Positions 51,633 to 61,500 of a stretch of DNA of 64,000 nt are shown here, one piece after another. The stretch comes from Saprospiraceae bacterium (GTDB lineage Bacteria > Bacteroidota > Bacteroidia > Chitinophagales > Saprospiraceae): contig JALSGS010000003.1 in assembly GCA_026982695.1 (NCBI GenBank), positions 45,671 to 109,670 on the forward strand, in the 5' to 3' direction. Within the stretch, counting starts at the first letter, position 1, and each line of letters begins with the position of its first letter. A model generated the notes under the pieces. It had not been told where the DNA came from, did no database searches, and saw only the letters and a program-made list of their open reading frames with translations. The position numbers were made by a program, and so were the translations under genes.

Positions 51633-54200
51633 TTATCGCTCAACTGCCTGAGCATGAATGATATTTCCAAAGAAAATGCCATTGGCAAAGAGCTTGTTAG
51701 TACCATACCAAAATGCTCGAAAACAGGGGTTGTCGGCCAAAGCGATGATGCGCCCTTTCCCTTGCCCACAAATAATGGCAGCTGCTGAGCCCGATAACTT
51801 CTTGAGGTTGTGCGATGAAATATAGCCAGCTAAAAGCGGCCTGTTGGTGTATACCAGTGGAGCAGCCCAGGGATTTTCGGGCAAGTGCAACATGAAATTG
51901 TGGTTGCGGAAAAGTGCTATGCGCTTTTGTATATATCCAAATAACAGAGGATGTGTCAGATCAGCATCAGCTTCAAATATGGCGCCTCCAATCACTTGCC
52001 CACCGCGGTCAGCTTCCAGCTTGCCATAGGGGCGGCGTTGTTTGAGGTAATCGGGTTTGCCCGTTTCGATAAAGTTGAGATCTGCTAGATCGCGTTGATT
52101 CAGCCAGCGCAGTGCTCCCTTCCAAGCAATGAGGACGCCGCCATCTTCGAGCCACGCTTCCAGTTTGCGGGCTGCTGCCTCGCCCAAAGCCGACCACGAG
52201 CCATGTGGCATGACGATGACATTGTAGCGCGACAAGTCATAGCGCTGCCAATAACTCACATCTAGTAGCGTAGCAGGCATGTGGTAGCGCGTGTCGAGCA
52301 AGTGCCAGACCTCGCCGACTTCGTAGCTACTCACCCCATTGCCAGCCAGTATGGCTATCCGAGGTTTAGATACAGACATGAACTTACGGCTGCCTAAGTC
52401 GATACCCGACTTGGTATAGCTGCTCTGTACTGCTGTAAATGCCACCTGGGTGCGTTGGGCCGTCTGCGTCACCCAGGCTTGTACTTGCGCAGCTGGCACA
52501 TCTTGATTGGCAACGGGAATGAGCAAAGTGCCAGCAGGCCAGTCCTTGCCGTTCATAGTGAAGGGCTGTGTAGCCACCTTTATGCGTAAGCCTTTGTCGA
52601 GCAGTTCATAAGCAGCAGCAGGGCTGTAGTAATCGGTCCAATCCATGAGATAGGCATAGTCGGTACGCGCCGGTGGTGTTGGTAGTGGACGTATTCTCTC
52701 TGGTGTGATCGGCTGACCCTGTAGGCTGGGATCCCAGTGGTCTGCTAAATCCGCCCAATCCAGGCCAAATGCGTAGGGAAATGTCCAAGCCGAGATGTCG
52801 TAAAAGATGCTGTCGGCAAATTGCGTGGAGGTGTCAAACATGGCCCGAATCAAACGGTATTGCCTTTGCGCCAAAGGAATGAGCAATGCATGGTCGGGTT
52901 CAAAGAGCAGCCCGTTGACTGAAAGAGGACGGCTAAGGCGATAAGCGTCAATATGATGGCGTTGCAATACTTCGTAAAATGCATTGAGACGGCTTCTATC
53001 GGGGCTGCCCACTACAAAGGCCTTGCGAGGGTCGGCTTGTCCTTCTTTGGCTGCTTGTGCAAAAAAGTCGCGTTGGTAGTCGAGCAACTCTTGGCGCAAC
53101 TCATATGCTGCTTTGAGCGTAGAGAGAGCCGTACGTACTTGATTACGAATGGCAAACGGGAATGCTAACAAGCCGTTGTCGGTCTCTTGAAGATGGCCGC
53201 GTGAGCTGGCTTGCTCGAATAGAATACCAATGCCACCATTTATGTCGGGATAAGTCGAGCCTTTGCCGTAGTAAAAGTCGTCGTAGTTCTCTTCTGAGTA
53301 ATACAACGAACCGATCTCGTTGAGCGCCTCAGCATGGTAGCGTGCTATGGCTGCGGTAAGCTCCTGGTTGCGCGCTGGGGTAAGCGGATTAGTGCGTTGT
53401 GGTACTCCTGGTTGAAAAAAGAAGGTAGCATGCGAGCCCATTTCGTGATGATCTGTCAACACATTGGGCTTCCAACGATGGAAAGTGCGTATGCGCGCTT
53501 GGCTCTCAGGCAACTGTACAGGTAGCCAATCCCTGTTGAGATCAAACCAGTAGTGGTTGGTACGCCCCCGTGGCCATACTTCGTGAAACTCACGGCTCTG
53601 TGGATCACTTACCAAAGTCTGGCTTTTGTGCATATTGGCCCAAGTACTAAAACGCTGCAAGCCATCGGGGTTGAAAGAAGGATCGAACAAGATGATTGCC
53701 TGATCGAGCAGTGATTCTACAGCATTGGTTTTGGCTGCAGCCAAATAATAAGCTACTAGCAAGGCTGCATTAGAACCACTGGGCTCGTTGCCGTGAATGC
53801 TGAATCCTTGATATACGACCACAGGCATTTTATCTGTACGCAATTTTTGTGCTGCTTGGGGGTCAGTTAAGCTGAGGTGTTCACGACGTAAGGCCTCCAG
53901 CTTGCGGTGATTTTCCGGCGATGTGATGGTGAGCAGTAGCAGGGGGCGATTTTCATAGGTGCGCCCTGTCTCTTCGATGGTGATGCGATCGGAAGCAGCA
54001 GCTAACAATTGCATATAAGCTACTAACTGATCATGTGTGACGTGCCATTCGCCGGGCATATAGCCCAAAACTTTTTGTGGCGTAGGGATCGATTTGTTGT
54101 AGGCTACATCGGGTAAATAATAGGTGAGGTCTAGCTGTTGGGCCCGTACAGCCTGCAAGCTTATAGATAGTAAGAAAAGCGTCCAGATAGATGACTTCAT
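51633..54200 (-). CDS. M14 zinc carboxypeptidase with C-terminal GATase1-like domain
   Basis: An 855-residue exported metallocarboxypeptidase. The signal peptide ends at RAQQ near residue 21. The M14 domain has the zinc motif HGNEPSG (about residue 135), NHYWFDLNRDWLP and TDHHEMGSHATFF, where the third ligand is likely. The second half holds a glutamine-amidotransferase-like fold (SKPRIAILAGNGVSSYEVGEVWHLLD, ~620-720) without an obvious catalytic Cys, a combination seen in Bacteroidota M14 proteins. It may trim C-terminal residues from peptides outside the cell membrane. It lacks an evident Por sorting domain, so it may stay in the periplasm. Confidence 0.88.
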   Translation of the reverse strand: MKSSIWTLFLLSISLQAVRAQQLDLTYYLPDVAYNKSIPTPQKVLGYMPGEWHVTHDQLVAYMQLLAAASDRITIEETGRTYENRPLLLLTITSPENHRKLEALRREHLSLTDPQAAQKLRTDKMPVVVYQGFSIHGNEPSGSNAALLVAYYLAAAKTNAVESLLDQAIILFDPSFNPDGLQRFSTWANMHKSQTLVSDPQSREFHEVWPRGRTNHYWFDLNRDWLPVQLPESQARIRTFHRWKPNVLTDHHEMGSHATFFFQPGVPQRTNPLTPARNQELTAAIARYHAEALNEIGSLYYSEENYDDFYYGKGSTYPDINGGIGILFEQASSRGHLQETDNGLLAFPFAIRNQVRTALSTLKAAYELRQELLDYQRDFFAQAAKEGQADPRKAFVVGSPDRSRLNAFYEVLQRHHIDAYRLSRPLSVNGLLFEPDHALLIPLAQRQYRLIRAMFDTSTQFADSIFYDISAWTFPYAFGLDWADLADHWDPSLQGQPITPERIRPLPTPPARTDYAYLMDWTDYYSPAAAYELLDKGLRIKVATQPFTMNGKDWPAGTLLIPVANQDVPAAQVQAWVTQTAQRTQVAFTAVQSSYTKSGIDLGSRKFMSVSKPRIAILAGNGVSSYEVGEVWHLLDTRYHMPATLLDVSYWQRYDLSRYNVIVMPHGSWSALGEAAARKLEAWLEDGGVLIAWKGALRWLNQRDLADLNFIETGKPDYLKQRRPYGKLEADRGGQVIGGAIFEADADLTHPLLFGYIQKRIALFRNHNFMLHLPENPWAAPLVYTNRPLLAGYISSHNLKKLSGSAAAIICGQGKGRIIALADNPCFRAFWYGTNKLFANGIFFGNIIHAQAVER

Positions 54201-54302
54201 ATTGCGTCGTTTTTTCAGTGATTGTCCGGCGCAGGGAAATTAAGCAAAGAAGGTAGTACGACTATAAGCCTGCCCACTTTTGCAGCAATTTTCAGAAAGT
54301 CT

Positions 54303-55118
54303 TCATGATTGACTTTCGTTAAATGTGCTGCCTAGGTATCTGCCGATCAACTCTGTCATCAGTCGGTATAATTGCTGATAGTCGGGATGGTGCTGCAAGG
54401 CACTCAAGTGGCGCGCAATTGTAGCTCGATCATTTCTCACGGCAGGCCCTGTTTGTAGGGCTTGTGGTGGTGCTGTGTGTAAGCGTTCGACTGTTTCTCG
54501 GATGAGCGGAAGTAATATGTCGAAAGGCAGATGCTGCATCTTGAGCAATTGGGAGGCTATGTGGTAGCAAAAGTTGGTAAAGTTATTGGCAAATACTGCC
54601 GCCAAGTGCAATTGGCCGCGTTGTGCATCGTCGAGTTCGTATACGGCACCACCTACTCGTTGTGCTATGGGCCAAAGTTGTCGAGTCCATTGGGGGGCAT
54701 TTGCCGAAAGGCAAATAGGGATGTGTGTCCAATCAGGTGATCTACCTGGCGCAAAGCTCTGCAGGGGATAAAAGATGGCACACCTACTAAAATGTGGCTG
54801 CAGCACAGCAAGTGGCGTGGCACCAGAGGTATGGGCTACCAGTGCATCGGCAGGCAAGTGCTGCGACAAACACTGTGCAAAGGGGCCAATAGCATCATCA
54901 CTCAGCGCTAGTAAATAGAGAAAAGCATCTGTAGGTAGGGCTGACACGCGATCAGTTGCTGGTATGCCAAGTGTTGTAGCCAACACTTGTGCTTTGTGCA
55001 AATGCCGGTTGTACACTGCCCTAAGTGGTAGCTGTACCTCGAATATGCGTTGTGCCAAGGCACTGCCCAATCTACCTGTGCCCAGTACTACAATACCTTG
55101 AGCCAACGAATTGGTCAT
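54303..55118 (-). CDS. Rossmann-fold DUF2520 protein
   Basis: A 271-residue protein with an N-terminal NAD(P)-binding fold (IVVLGTGRLGSALAQRIFE) and a C-terminal DUF2520 helical domain (LHLAAVFANNFTNFCYHIASQLL), the arrangement of 6-phosphogluconate dehydrogenase-like reductases. Substrate unknown. In many Bacteroidota this gene lies next to the kdsC-ubiA-maf cluster; here it is about 50 kb away, directly after ccmF, whose TAA stop adjoins its ATG. A perfect ATTTGCC-GAAA-GGCAAAT hairpin lies inside the coding region at 54700-54715, read in frame as Leu-Ser-Ala-Asn. Confidence 0.88.
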   Translation of the reverse strand: MTNSLAQGIVVLGTGRLGSALAQRIFEVQLPLRAVYNRHLHKAQVLATTLGIPATDRVSALPTDAFLYLLALSDDAIGPFAQCLSQHLPADALVAHTSGATPLAVLQPHFSRCAIFYPLQSFAPGRSPDWTHIPICLSANAPQWTRQLWPIAQRVGGAVYELDDAQRGQLHLAAVFANNFTNFCYHIASQLLKMQHLPFDILLPLIRETVERLHTAPPQALQTGPAVRNDRATIARHLSALQHHPDYQQLYRLMTELIGRYLGSTFNESQS

Positions 55119-57962
55119 TTATTTCAAACTTTGCCGTTGTGTTCGATTGATTGCGCTGAGTAAAAGGCCTAGCAGCATGATCAGACTGCCCAGCCAAAAA
55201 AGATTGATACCAGGAAAGACAATAGCTTCTAAAGCGATGTAATCGGTGCGCCGATAATTTTCTGCAATTTCGAAAGGCCAACTCTTTTCCATTTTCGTAG
55301 CTTCTCGTGCTACGTACACCTCAATGGTTTCTGCCTCGGGGTCCAAACCGGAAAACCGCAAGTGCAAACCCAAATCCGGAATCTGATCTTTGATGTTGAG
55401 TGGCTGCATATTGCGGATCAGATAGACTGGCTCAGCTTGGTAACTTTTGCCCTCATAGGTGGCGTGTAGTACAGCGCCTACCGCAATGTCGCCTTCTTGG
55501 GCTAAATAGGCAGGATGCTTGGGGTGCTTGTTAAATCCATCAAATCGCAGCTCAATACCTTGCCATTGGTGGCTCTGACCTTGCCGAAATACAAGGCGAT
55601 CCCAGCTTAAACGGTCGTCAGGCGTGATGATGGCATCTAGAAATACTTCAGTTAGTCGCACTTTGATACCTAATTCGTTGATCTCTTTGGGGTATTGATA
55701 CATGTAGTTGCCGCGCAATACGACTACAGGGGTGACTATCCAGGCAGTATCACTTCCCAATTCGTGAAATGATAACGTGAGCCCTAAGGCATAATCGCCA
55801 GGCTGGGCGTGATAGTCGGGATGGCTGGGTTGTAACTCAATGCCCTTTACTATGGCGTAGGCCTTAGAAGTATACACCGTGTCGCCAATACGCGCTTCGT
55901 AGGCCTCATATTTGAGGCTGTCCTCAGCAGCCTTTTTTTCTTCAATGCTGATTTCGGGTGCGGGCAGCCATGCGATGTGGGTAAAAATGTCTTTGTCCCA
56001 ATAATGACGTGTCGAAGGATTCGACGCTGCAATCTTTTCAAAGTTTTTGTCGTAAAGCACATTGGGTGTTAGTCGGAATTGCTCTACAATACGGCCCTTT
56101 TCATCACGCTTGCGAAACTCGACGAAGAAGGTGCGTTTGTGCCCTTCAATCGTGTCGCCCAGGTATTCAGCCTCAAAGCCGCTTTCGGGCAGTAGCAGTG
56201 GTGAGTTCTTGATAAGTACTACATTGCGTGCTAGATCTTCTTCAGTGGCTCCCTCTACCAATCCACGCATGGCAAAGGGATTTTTGGAAATGTGGTACTT
56301 GTTCAAACCTGAAGCCAGCACACCCACGATCATCACTCCAAAACCAATATGTGACAAAGCCGAAGCACTTTGCTTCAAATTCGATCGCACAAAGCTGATG
56401 AGGTAGTCCATGTTGGCCGCAATGGCAAAACAGGCCGAAAAAAGCAGCAGTGTATATTGCCAGGTAAATACGCGAATCCACAAAGCATTGAGTACCGTTA
56501 GCACAATAGCTACTGCACTGGAAATGAGCAGATGCTTGACAAAACGAGTGCGCCAGCGTGCAAAGTGGCGCTCTCGATAGCGCAAAAACTGAGCTATACC
56601 CGACAATACCCCGATAAACACCCCGATCCAAAGTTGGTAGCGATTGTAAAAAGGCACGGGCTCAGTGATGGTCCATCCCACAAAAGCAGGATCAAACACT
56701 TGTATGATCTTGTTATACACGGGCAATGAAGTAGCAGCAGCAATCATGACTGCACTGAAGAAAAGCACTAGGCTGCCGATAAACATCCAAAACTCGCGAG
56801 AGCTGAACGCCTCCTCTTGAGCCGGAACTGGAATCTGTCGGTAGCGCCAAGCCAACAAGCCAAAGCCCAATAGCGCAAAAGTCAAGATAAAAGAAACCAA
56901 CTGGGTTTCTAATCCCATCTCGGTAAATGCATGCACGGAACTGTCTCCCAAGATACCTGATCGGGTTAGAAATGTACTGTACACAATTAGCACAAAAGCC
57001 AAGAGATAGAATAGATAAGTAGTGCGAATAGAGTAGCCCGTAGCGCGTGCTACCAGATTAGTGTGTACGCCCGCTACCAACACCAGCCAAGGCACCAACG
57101 ACATGTTTTCCACAGGGTCCCAAGCCCAGTAGCCACCAAAACTCAGTGCTTCATAAGCCCATGCACCCCCCATTAAGATGCCCAGCCCCAAAGCAAAAGC
57201 ACTAAACGCTGCCCAGGGCAATACCGGCTGTAGCCACTGCTTGTGTTGTCCCAGCCACAACCCACCAATAGCAAAACCAAAGGGAATTACTACCGAAGCA
57301 AAACCCAGAAATAATACGGGTGGATGGATGGTCATCCAATAGTTTTGCAATAGCGGATTGAGCCCATTACCTTGGATAAGAGCCAAGTAATCTGCTTTCG
57401 CAAAAATGGGTGCATCCATCACGTCGCGCAGCAATACAAATGGATTAGAACCCACTTTCGCCTCTGTCCCTGGCAGGTAAATGCCCAGGAGCATCGTGAG
57501 AATAAAGGCTTGCACCAAAGAAACCGTGCCCATTACCGGCCCTTCCCACCAAATAGAAGCTGCCTGCTCTTGGCGGCGCATGCGCCACAAAAAAATCCAC
57601 CCCAACACGATGTGCCAGCACATCCACAGCAGAAAGCTGCCTTCCTGCCCTTCCCAAAAAGCCGCAGCAATGTACTGAAGCGGGAGCTCAGAGCTGACAT
57701 GTGCCCACACGTAGTGATATTCGTAGTACTGGTTGATCATCAAATAGAAGAGCGTAGCAATGACAGTCAATACACTTAATCCATGCAGATGAAATGCTGC
57801 ACGGGCAATGCGTTTCCAGTTGAGGCCTTCCGGCAAATGGCGCTGCTGAGTAGCTAATAGCCATGATGCAGTGGCTAACAAGCTCGTACTAAAGGCTATG
57901 GCCAACGCGCTATGACCAATGCGGCCAGGCAATAAGTGCTCTCCTATGTATTGAATTTCCAT
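55119..57962 (-). CDS. ccmF: Cytochrome c maturation heme lyase CcmF/CcsA-type
   Basis: A 947-residue polytopic membrane protein that joins heme to apocytochrome c. The heme-handling WWD motif is GGYWAWDPVENMSLVPW (about residues 273-289), with conserved His in MTIHPPVLFLG. About fifteen hydrophobic helices fill the first ~530 residues and one more near the C-terminus. Residues ~560-900 are a large periplasmic domain, larger than in proteobacterial CcmF. It lies 74 bp after ccmE, and the DUF2520 gene follows with no gap. Together ccmE and ccmF indicate a system I apparatus; ccmABCD and ccmGH must lie elsewhere. Confidence 0.92.
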   Translation of the reverse strand: MEIQYIGEHLLPGRIGHSALAIAFSTSLLATASWLLATQQRHLPEGLNWKRIARAAFHLHGLSVLTVIATLFYLMINQYYEYHYVWAHVSSELPLQYIAAAFWEGQEGSFLLWMCWHIVLGWIFLWRMRRQEQAASIWWEGPVMGTVSLVQAFILTMLLGIYLPGTEAKVGSNPFVLLRDVMDAPIFAKADYLALIQGNGLNPLLQNYWMTIHPPVLFLGFASVVIPFGFAIGGLWLGQHKQWLQPVLPWAAFSAFALGLGILMGGAWAYEALSFGGYWAWDPVENMSLVPWLVLVAGVHTNLVARATGYSIRTTYLFYLLAFVLIVYSTFLTRSGILGDSSVHAFTEMGLETQLVSFILTFALLGFGLLAWRYRQIPVPAQEEAFSSREFWMFIGSLVLFFSAVMIAAATSLPVYNKIIQVFDPAFVGWTITEPVPFYNRYQLWIGVFIGVLSGIAQFLRYRERHFARWRTRFVKHLLISSAVAIVLTVLNALWIRVFTWQYTLLLFSACFAIAANMDYLISFVRSNLKQSASALSHIGFGVMIVGVLASGLNKYHISKNPFAMRGLVEGATEEDLARNVVLIKNSPLLLPESGFEAEYLGDTIEGHKRTFFVEFRKRDEKGRIVEQFRLTPNVLYDKNFEKIAASNPSTRHYWDKDIFTHIAWLPAPEISIEEKKAAEDSLKYEAYEARIGDTVYTSKAYAIVKGIELQPSHPDYHAQPGDYALGLTLSFHELGSDTAWIVTPVVVLRGNYMYQYPKEINELGIKVRLTEVFLDAIITPDDRLSWDRLVFRQGQSHQWQGIELRFDGFNKHPKHPAYLAQEGDIAVGAVLHATYEGKSYQAEPVYLIRNMQPLNIKDQIPDLGLHLRFSGLDPEAETIEVYVAREATKMEKSWPFEIAENYRRTDYIALEAIVFPGINLFWLGSLIMLLGLLLSAINRTQRQSLK

Positions 57963-58036
57963 TCACGTGGGGTTTGGGAAGGTTGAGCATCTGCCCCGTG
58001 TAGACATCTGTGTATGAGTAATTGAAATCCAGCAGG

Positions 58037-58444
58037 TCAATTGTCAGATGAGCCTATTTTAGCTCGTACTTTGATCTCTTCATCTTTGTATTTTGAAGGG
58101 CACTTCATGAGCATATCAGTAGCGATGAATGCATCACCTTTCATTCGGCCAGTGAGCACAATTTGCTCAGAGAGTTCAAAGTCTTGAGGCTTGGCAGCTA
58201 AAAGCACCACTTGGTGCTCTTCGCCATTGGCATCAGTAGCAAAGAAGGAAAACCGATTGGGATCAACTTGCGGATCGTACACCATAGGCTTATCCTTGGC
58301 CAATCGAGCTGCTACTTTTACTTTTTTACCACTCTGAGCGGCTTCTGCAAATGTACTGTAAGTGCTGAGGTCTTCAGCAGCCATAGTCAGCATGTAGATA
58401 GCTGCCCCAATCATGGCCAGTGCAACCCAATAAATTTTTTTCAT
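58037..58444 (-). CDS. ccmE: Heme chaperone CcmE (Cys variant)
   Basis: A 135-residue periplasmic heme chaperone of cytochrome c maturation, anchored by an N-terminal helix (YWVALAMIGAAIYMLTM). The OB-fold core is recognisable (KVKVAARLAKDKPMVYDP, FSFFATDANGEEHQVVL). The classic heme-binding motif HxxxY of E. coli CcmE is replaced by KCPSKY, giving CxxxY, so heme would bind through Cys. This Cys variant is known in archaea and some other bacteria. It lies just upstream of ccmF in the same operon. A TACCTTTG promoter element lies 18 bp before the start. Confidence 0.9.
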   Translation of the reverse strand: MKKIYWVALAMIGAAIYMLTMAAEDLSTYSTFAEAAQSGKKVKVAARLAKDKPMVYDPQVDPNRFSFFATDANGEEHQVVLLAAKPQDFELSEQIVLTGRMKGDAFIATDMLMKCPSKYKDEEIKVRAKIGSSDN

Positions 58445-58462
58445 AATTTGAACGATTTATGG

Positions 58463-58470
58463 CAAAGGTA
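58463..58470 (-). promoter_or_regulatory. Candidate -7 element of ccmE-ccmF
   Basis: Minus-strand TACCTTTG matches TAnnTTTG exactly, 18 bp before the ccmE ATG at 58444. Confidence 0.55.
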
Positions 58471-58584
58471 ATCTATACACAACAAGCTTTGATGAGGTCC
58501 AATCAAATTTGACCCCTATCTGAAAATGCTTAGGCGTCGTAGTAGTTCGAATGCAGTATGGATAGTGTGTTGTAAAATATGCAT

Positions 58585-61500
58585 TTAACGCACTAGGGCT
58601 ACCTCGCCGCGCAGCTTTAACAGTGATCCGTCGATGAGGCGTATTTCCGCACGCCATACGTACACACCGGAATCTAAAGGTTGGCCTCGATAGGTACCAT
58701 CCCAACCCAGTGTGGGGTCATTGGGAGGTATGCCACTGGCGTGAAACACTAAAGTGCCCCAACGTGCAAAAACTTCGAGCAACTCTATTTGCGACACTTG
58801 TGGGCCACCATATAGCGTAAACCGTTCGTTGTAGCCATCCCCATTAGGGCTAAATGCTGTAGGTGCATAAAGTGGCCCATCTTTGCGCACCTTTATAAAA
58901 TGTCGGGCACTGGCCGTACAACCATTCTCGTCGGTGAGGAGTACTTCGAGCTCCAAAGCAGCTTTGGGAGCGAGCCATAGGCCAAAACACGGAGATACAC
59001 AGCTTGAGTCAACGGGCGGTATCCATTGTAGCGAAGCTACCGATTCCGTGTCGACAGAAGTGAGTACTTGGACGTAGAGACTATCACCTAAAAGTACTTC
59101 TTGAGCACCATCAATGGCGATGCTAAGCGGTAAGGGATCCGATATCAGGATCACCGTGTCGAGTGAACATCCCGCCTCGTCTACTACTTCGAGCTGGTAA
59201 TTACCCGGGCTTAGCAAAGTAAAGAAGTTGTCTTGTTGGTACGGGCCACCGTCGAGTGAGTAATATGTAGACCCTGTACCGCCTGCTACACTGTCGATGA
59301 CAAGCGTTGCAGACCAATCTGGTTGAGCACAGGGTGGCGCCTGTATGTGATACCATATGCCTTCCATAGGTGGCGACGCCCATGAAACGAAGACTGAGTC
59401 GCGCCCGCTACACCCATTTTCTGTGTTGATACCTTGTAGATAGTACCATCCGGCCTGCTCCACCGAAAGGGCTGGAAAGTGGCCCAGCGTATCGCCATTT
59501 GAGCTTGTCCAGACAATAAGGGCGGGTGTAGCTGGCACTACTTTGGCCAACAAGGTGGTGTGAGGTTGGTCACACGTCAGGGGGGACACCGCAGTTGCTT
59601 CCACAATGGGTGCTGATAAGTTAAATGGTGGAACTATCGTAGTGACAGTTGCACAGCCAGTGATGGCATTCGTAACAGTCGCTTGGTAGGTGGCTACCTC
59701 TGAAATGATGACTACCGCACTGTCCGAATGCCCGATGGGATGCCCCGGTGGAATGCTCGACCACTGATATAGCCAAGGAGTATCGGGCGGTGGTAGGGGC
59801 TGTATAGCCAACGCAACTTGTGTCACCTCGCAGCTCAACGTATCGCTGGCAGTCCATGTGATTTGAGGTGCCGCAAAGTCCTGTGCGATGTACGCTGAGG
59901 CAGTATCCGTACAGCCATTGCGTAGGTGTGCCACTACCAGCTGATAATGCCCAGTATCCGAAGTCGTCCATTGAGGCGTATTTGCCAAAAGACCCGGTCC
60001 GTACCACTTAAAGCTAATACTATCAGTGGGTTGGGAAGGGGCCCCGTCTAGCAATAAATATGGGTGATAACAATTGAGGACTGTACCTTGTGGTGTGGCA
60101 ATAAGAGCCATAGGCCTAAGGGTGTCGGCACTTATTCGCACTGTATCGTGCTGAGTACAACCATTCAGCGTGTCTGTCACTTGCAATACGTAAGTGCCAG
60201 GTGTAGAGACCTCAATAGCTATCTGAAAGCTGTCGGAATCAATGCTGCCCTCAAGGGCATACCAACTATAACTCAGATTGGGTGCAGCAGTTGCCTGTAT
60301 CGTGAGGGAGGTACGCGTACACGTCAGGCTGGTATCCGGACCAGCATCTGCTATAGGAAGAGCCATTTCCGAAGTGACTATAGTGCTGTCGGTGCTGCTG
60401 CATCCCGTTAGGCCGTCGGTGAGTGTCAGTAGGTAGGTACCTACTTGATCTACGACGACAATGGGGCTATCGGGTAAAACGATAGGGCCTGACCAGTTAT
60501 AAGTTAAGGGATGTCCGCTAGTAGTCGAAGTCGCATCGATGGTTGCGGCAGGTGCCTCGCACGTAAGCCATAAACTATCTGGCAAAAGTGGTTGTGGTGG
60601 CACTGTATCGGCTAGTACTTTAGCCACTGAGGTACAACTACAACCAGTGACCAAGTCTTGCACTTCCAGCACGTAAGTGCCCGGGCTGGCTACTTGAGGA
60701 GTAAGCGACTGTGCTCCAGAAATGATCACCCCACCGTCGGGGCTACTCCATGTAGCTGTAACCAAATTTCCGCCTTGCACACTTCCTTGGAGGGTGAAGA
60801 ATGTGTCCGTACAAGTATAGACAAAATCAGGACCTGCGTGGCATGTCAAAATACCATCCTGTATAGTCACAGTAGTGGTATCTGAATCGCTACAGCCATT
60901 AGATGCAGTGACCACTAGCGTGTACGTGCCGGCAGCACAAACAACGGGGTTAGGCGTGGTTTGCCCTGCACAAATGTCTCCATCGTTAGTATACCAGAAA
61001 TAGCTGACATCAGAAGGAGTAGCACTACCTGCCAGTACGACTGTGCTAGTAGCACAATCGATTTGCCCGGCTGGCCCAGCTTCTGCTTGGGGAGCAAGTG
61101 TATCTATAGCTACGATCACCGAATCGGTCGCGCTGCAGCCGTTATCCGCACGTACGACAGTCAAATAATAGGTGCCGGGCGCCACAGCATTGACTTGCAA
61201 AGAGTAAATGTCGCCTTCAAGCTGCCCATTAGGGGTGTACCACATGGCACTAACGTCTACTTGGGGGCTATAGCTTCCCGTTAAAGTCGGTTGTGGTGTG
61301 CCGCAGGTGATGGCTATAGGTGGCCCTGCTTCCACTTGGGGTGGCAAACGCAAATCTTCTACTACTACTTGGCAAGTAGATGAAAAATTAGTCAACGTAT
61401 TGGTGACTTTCAACTGATAGATGCCCTCCTCATCTACACAAGGAGATAATGTGCTATCGCCGCCACAAATATGGCCACTAAGTGCAGTCCATTGGTAGCT

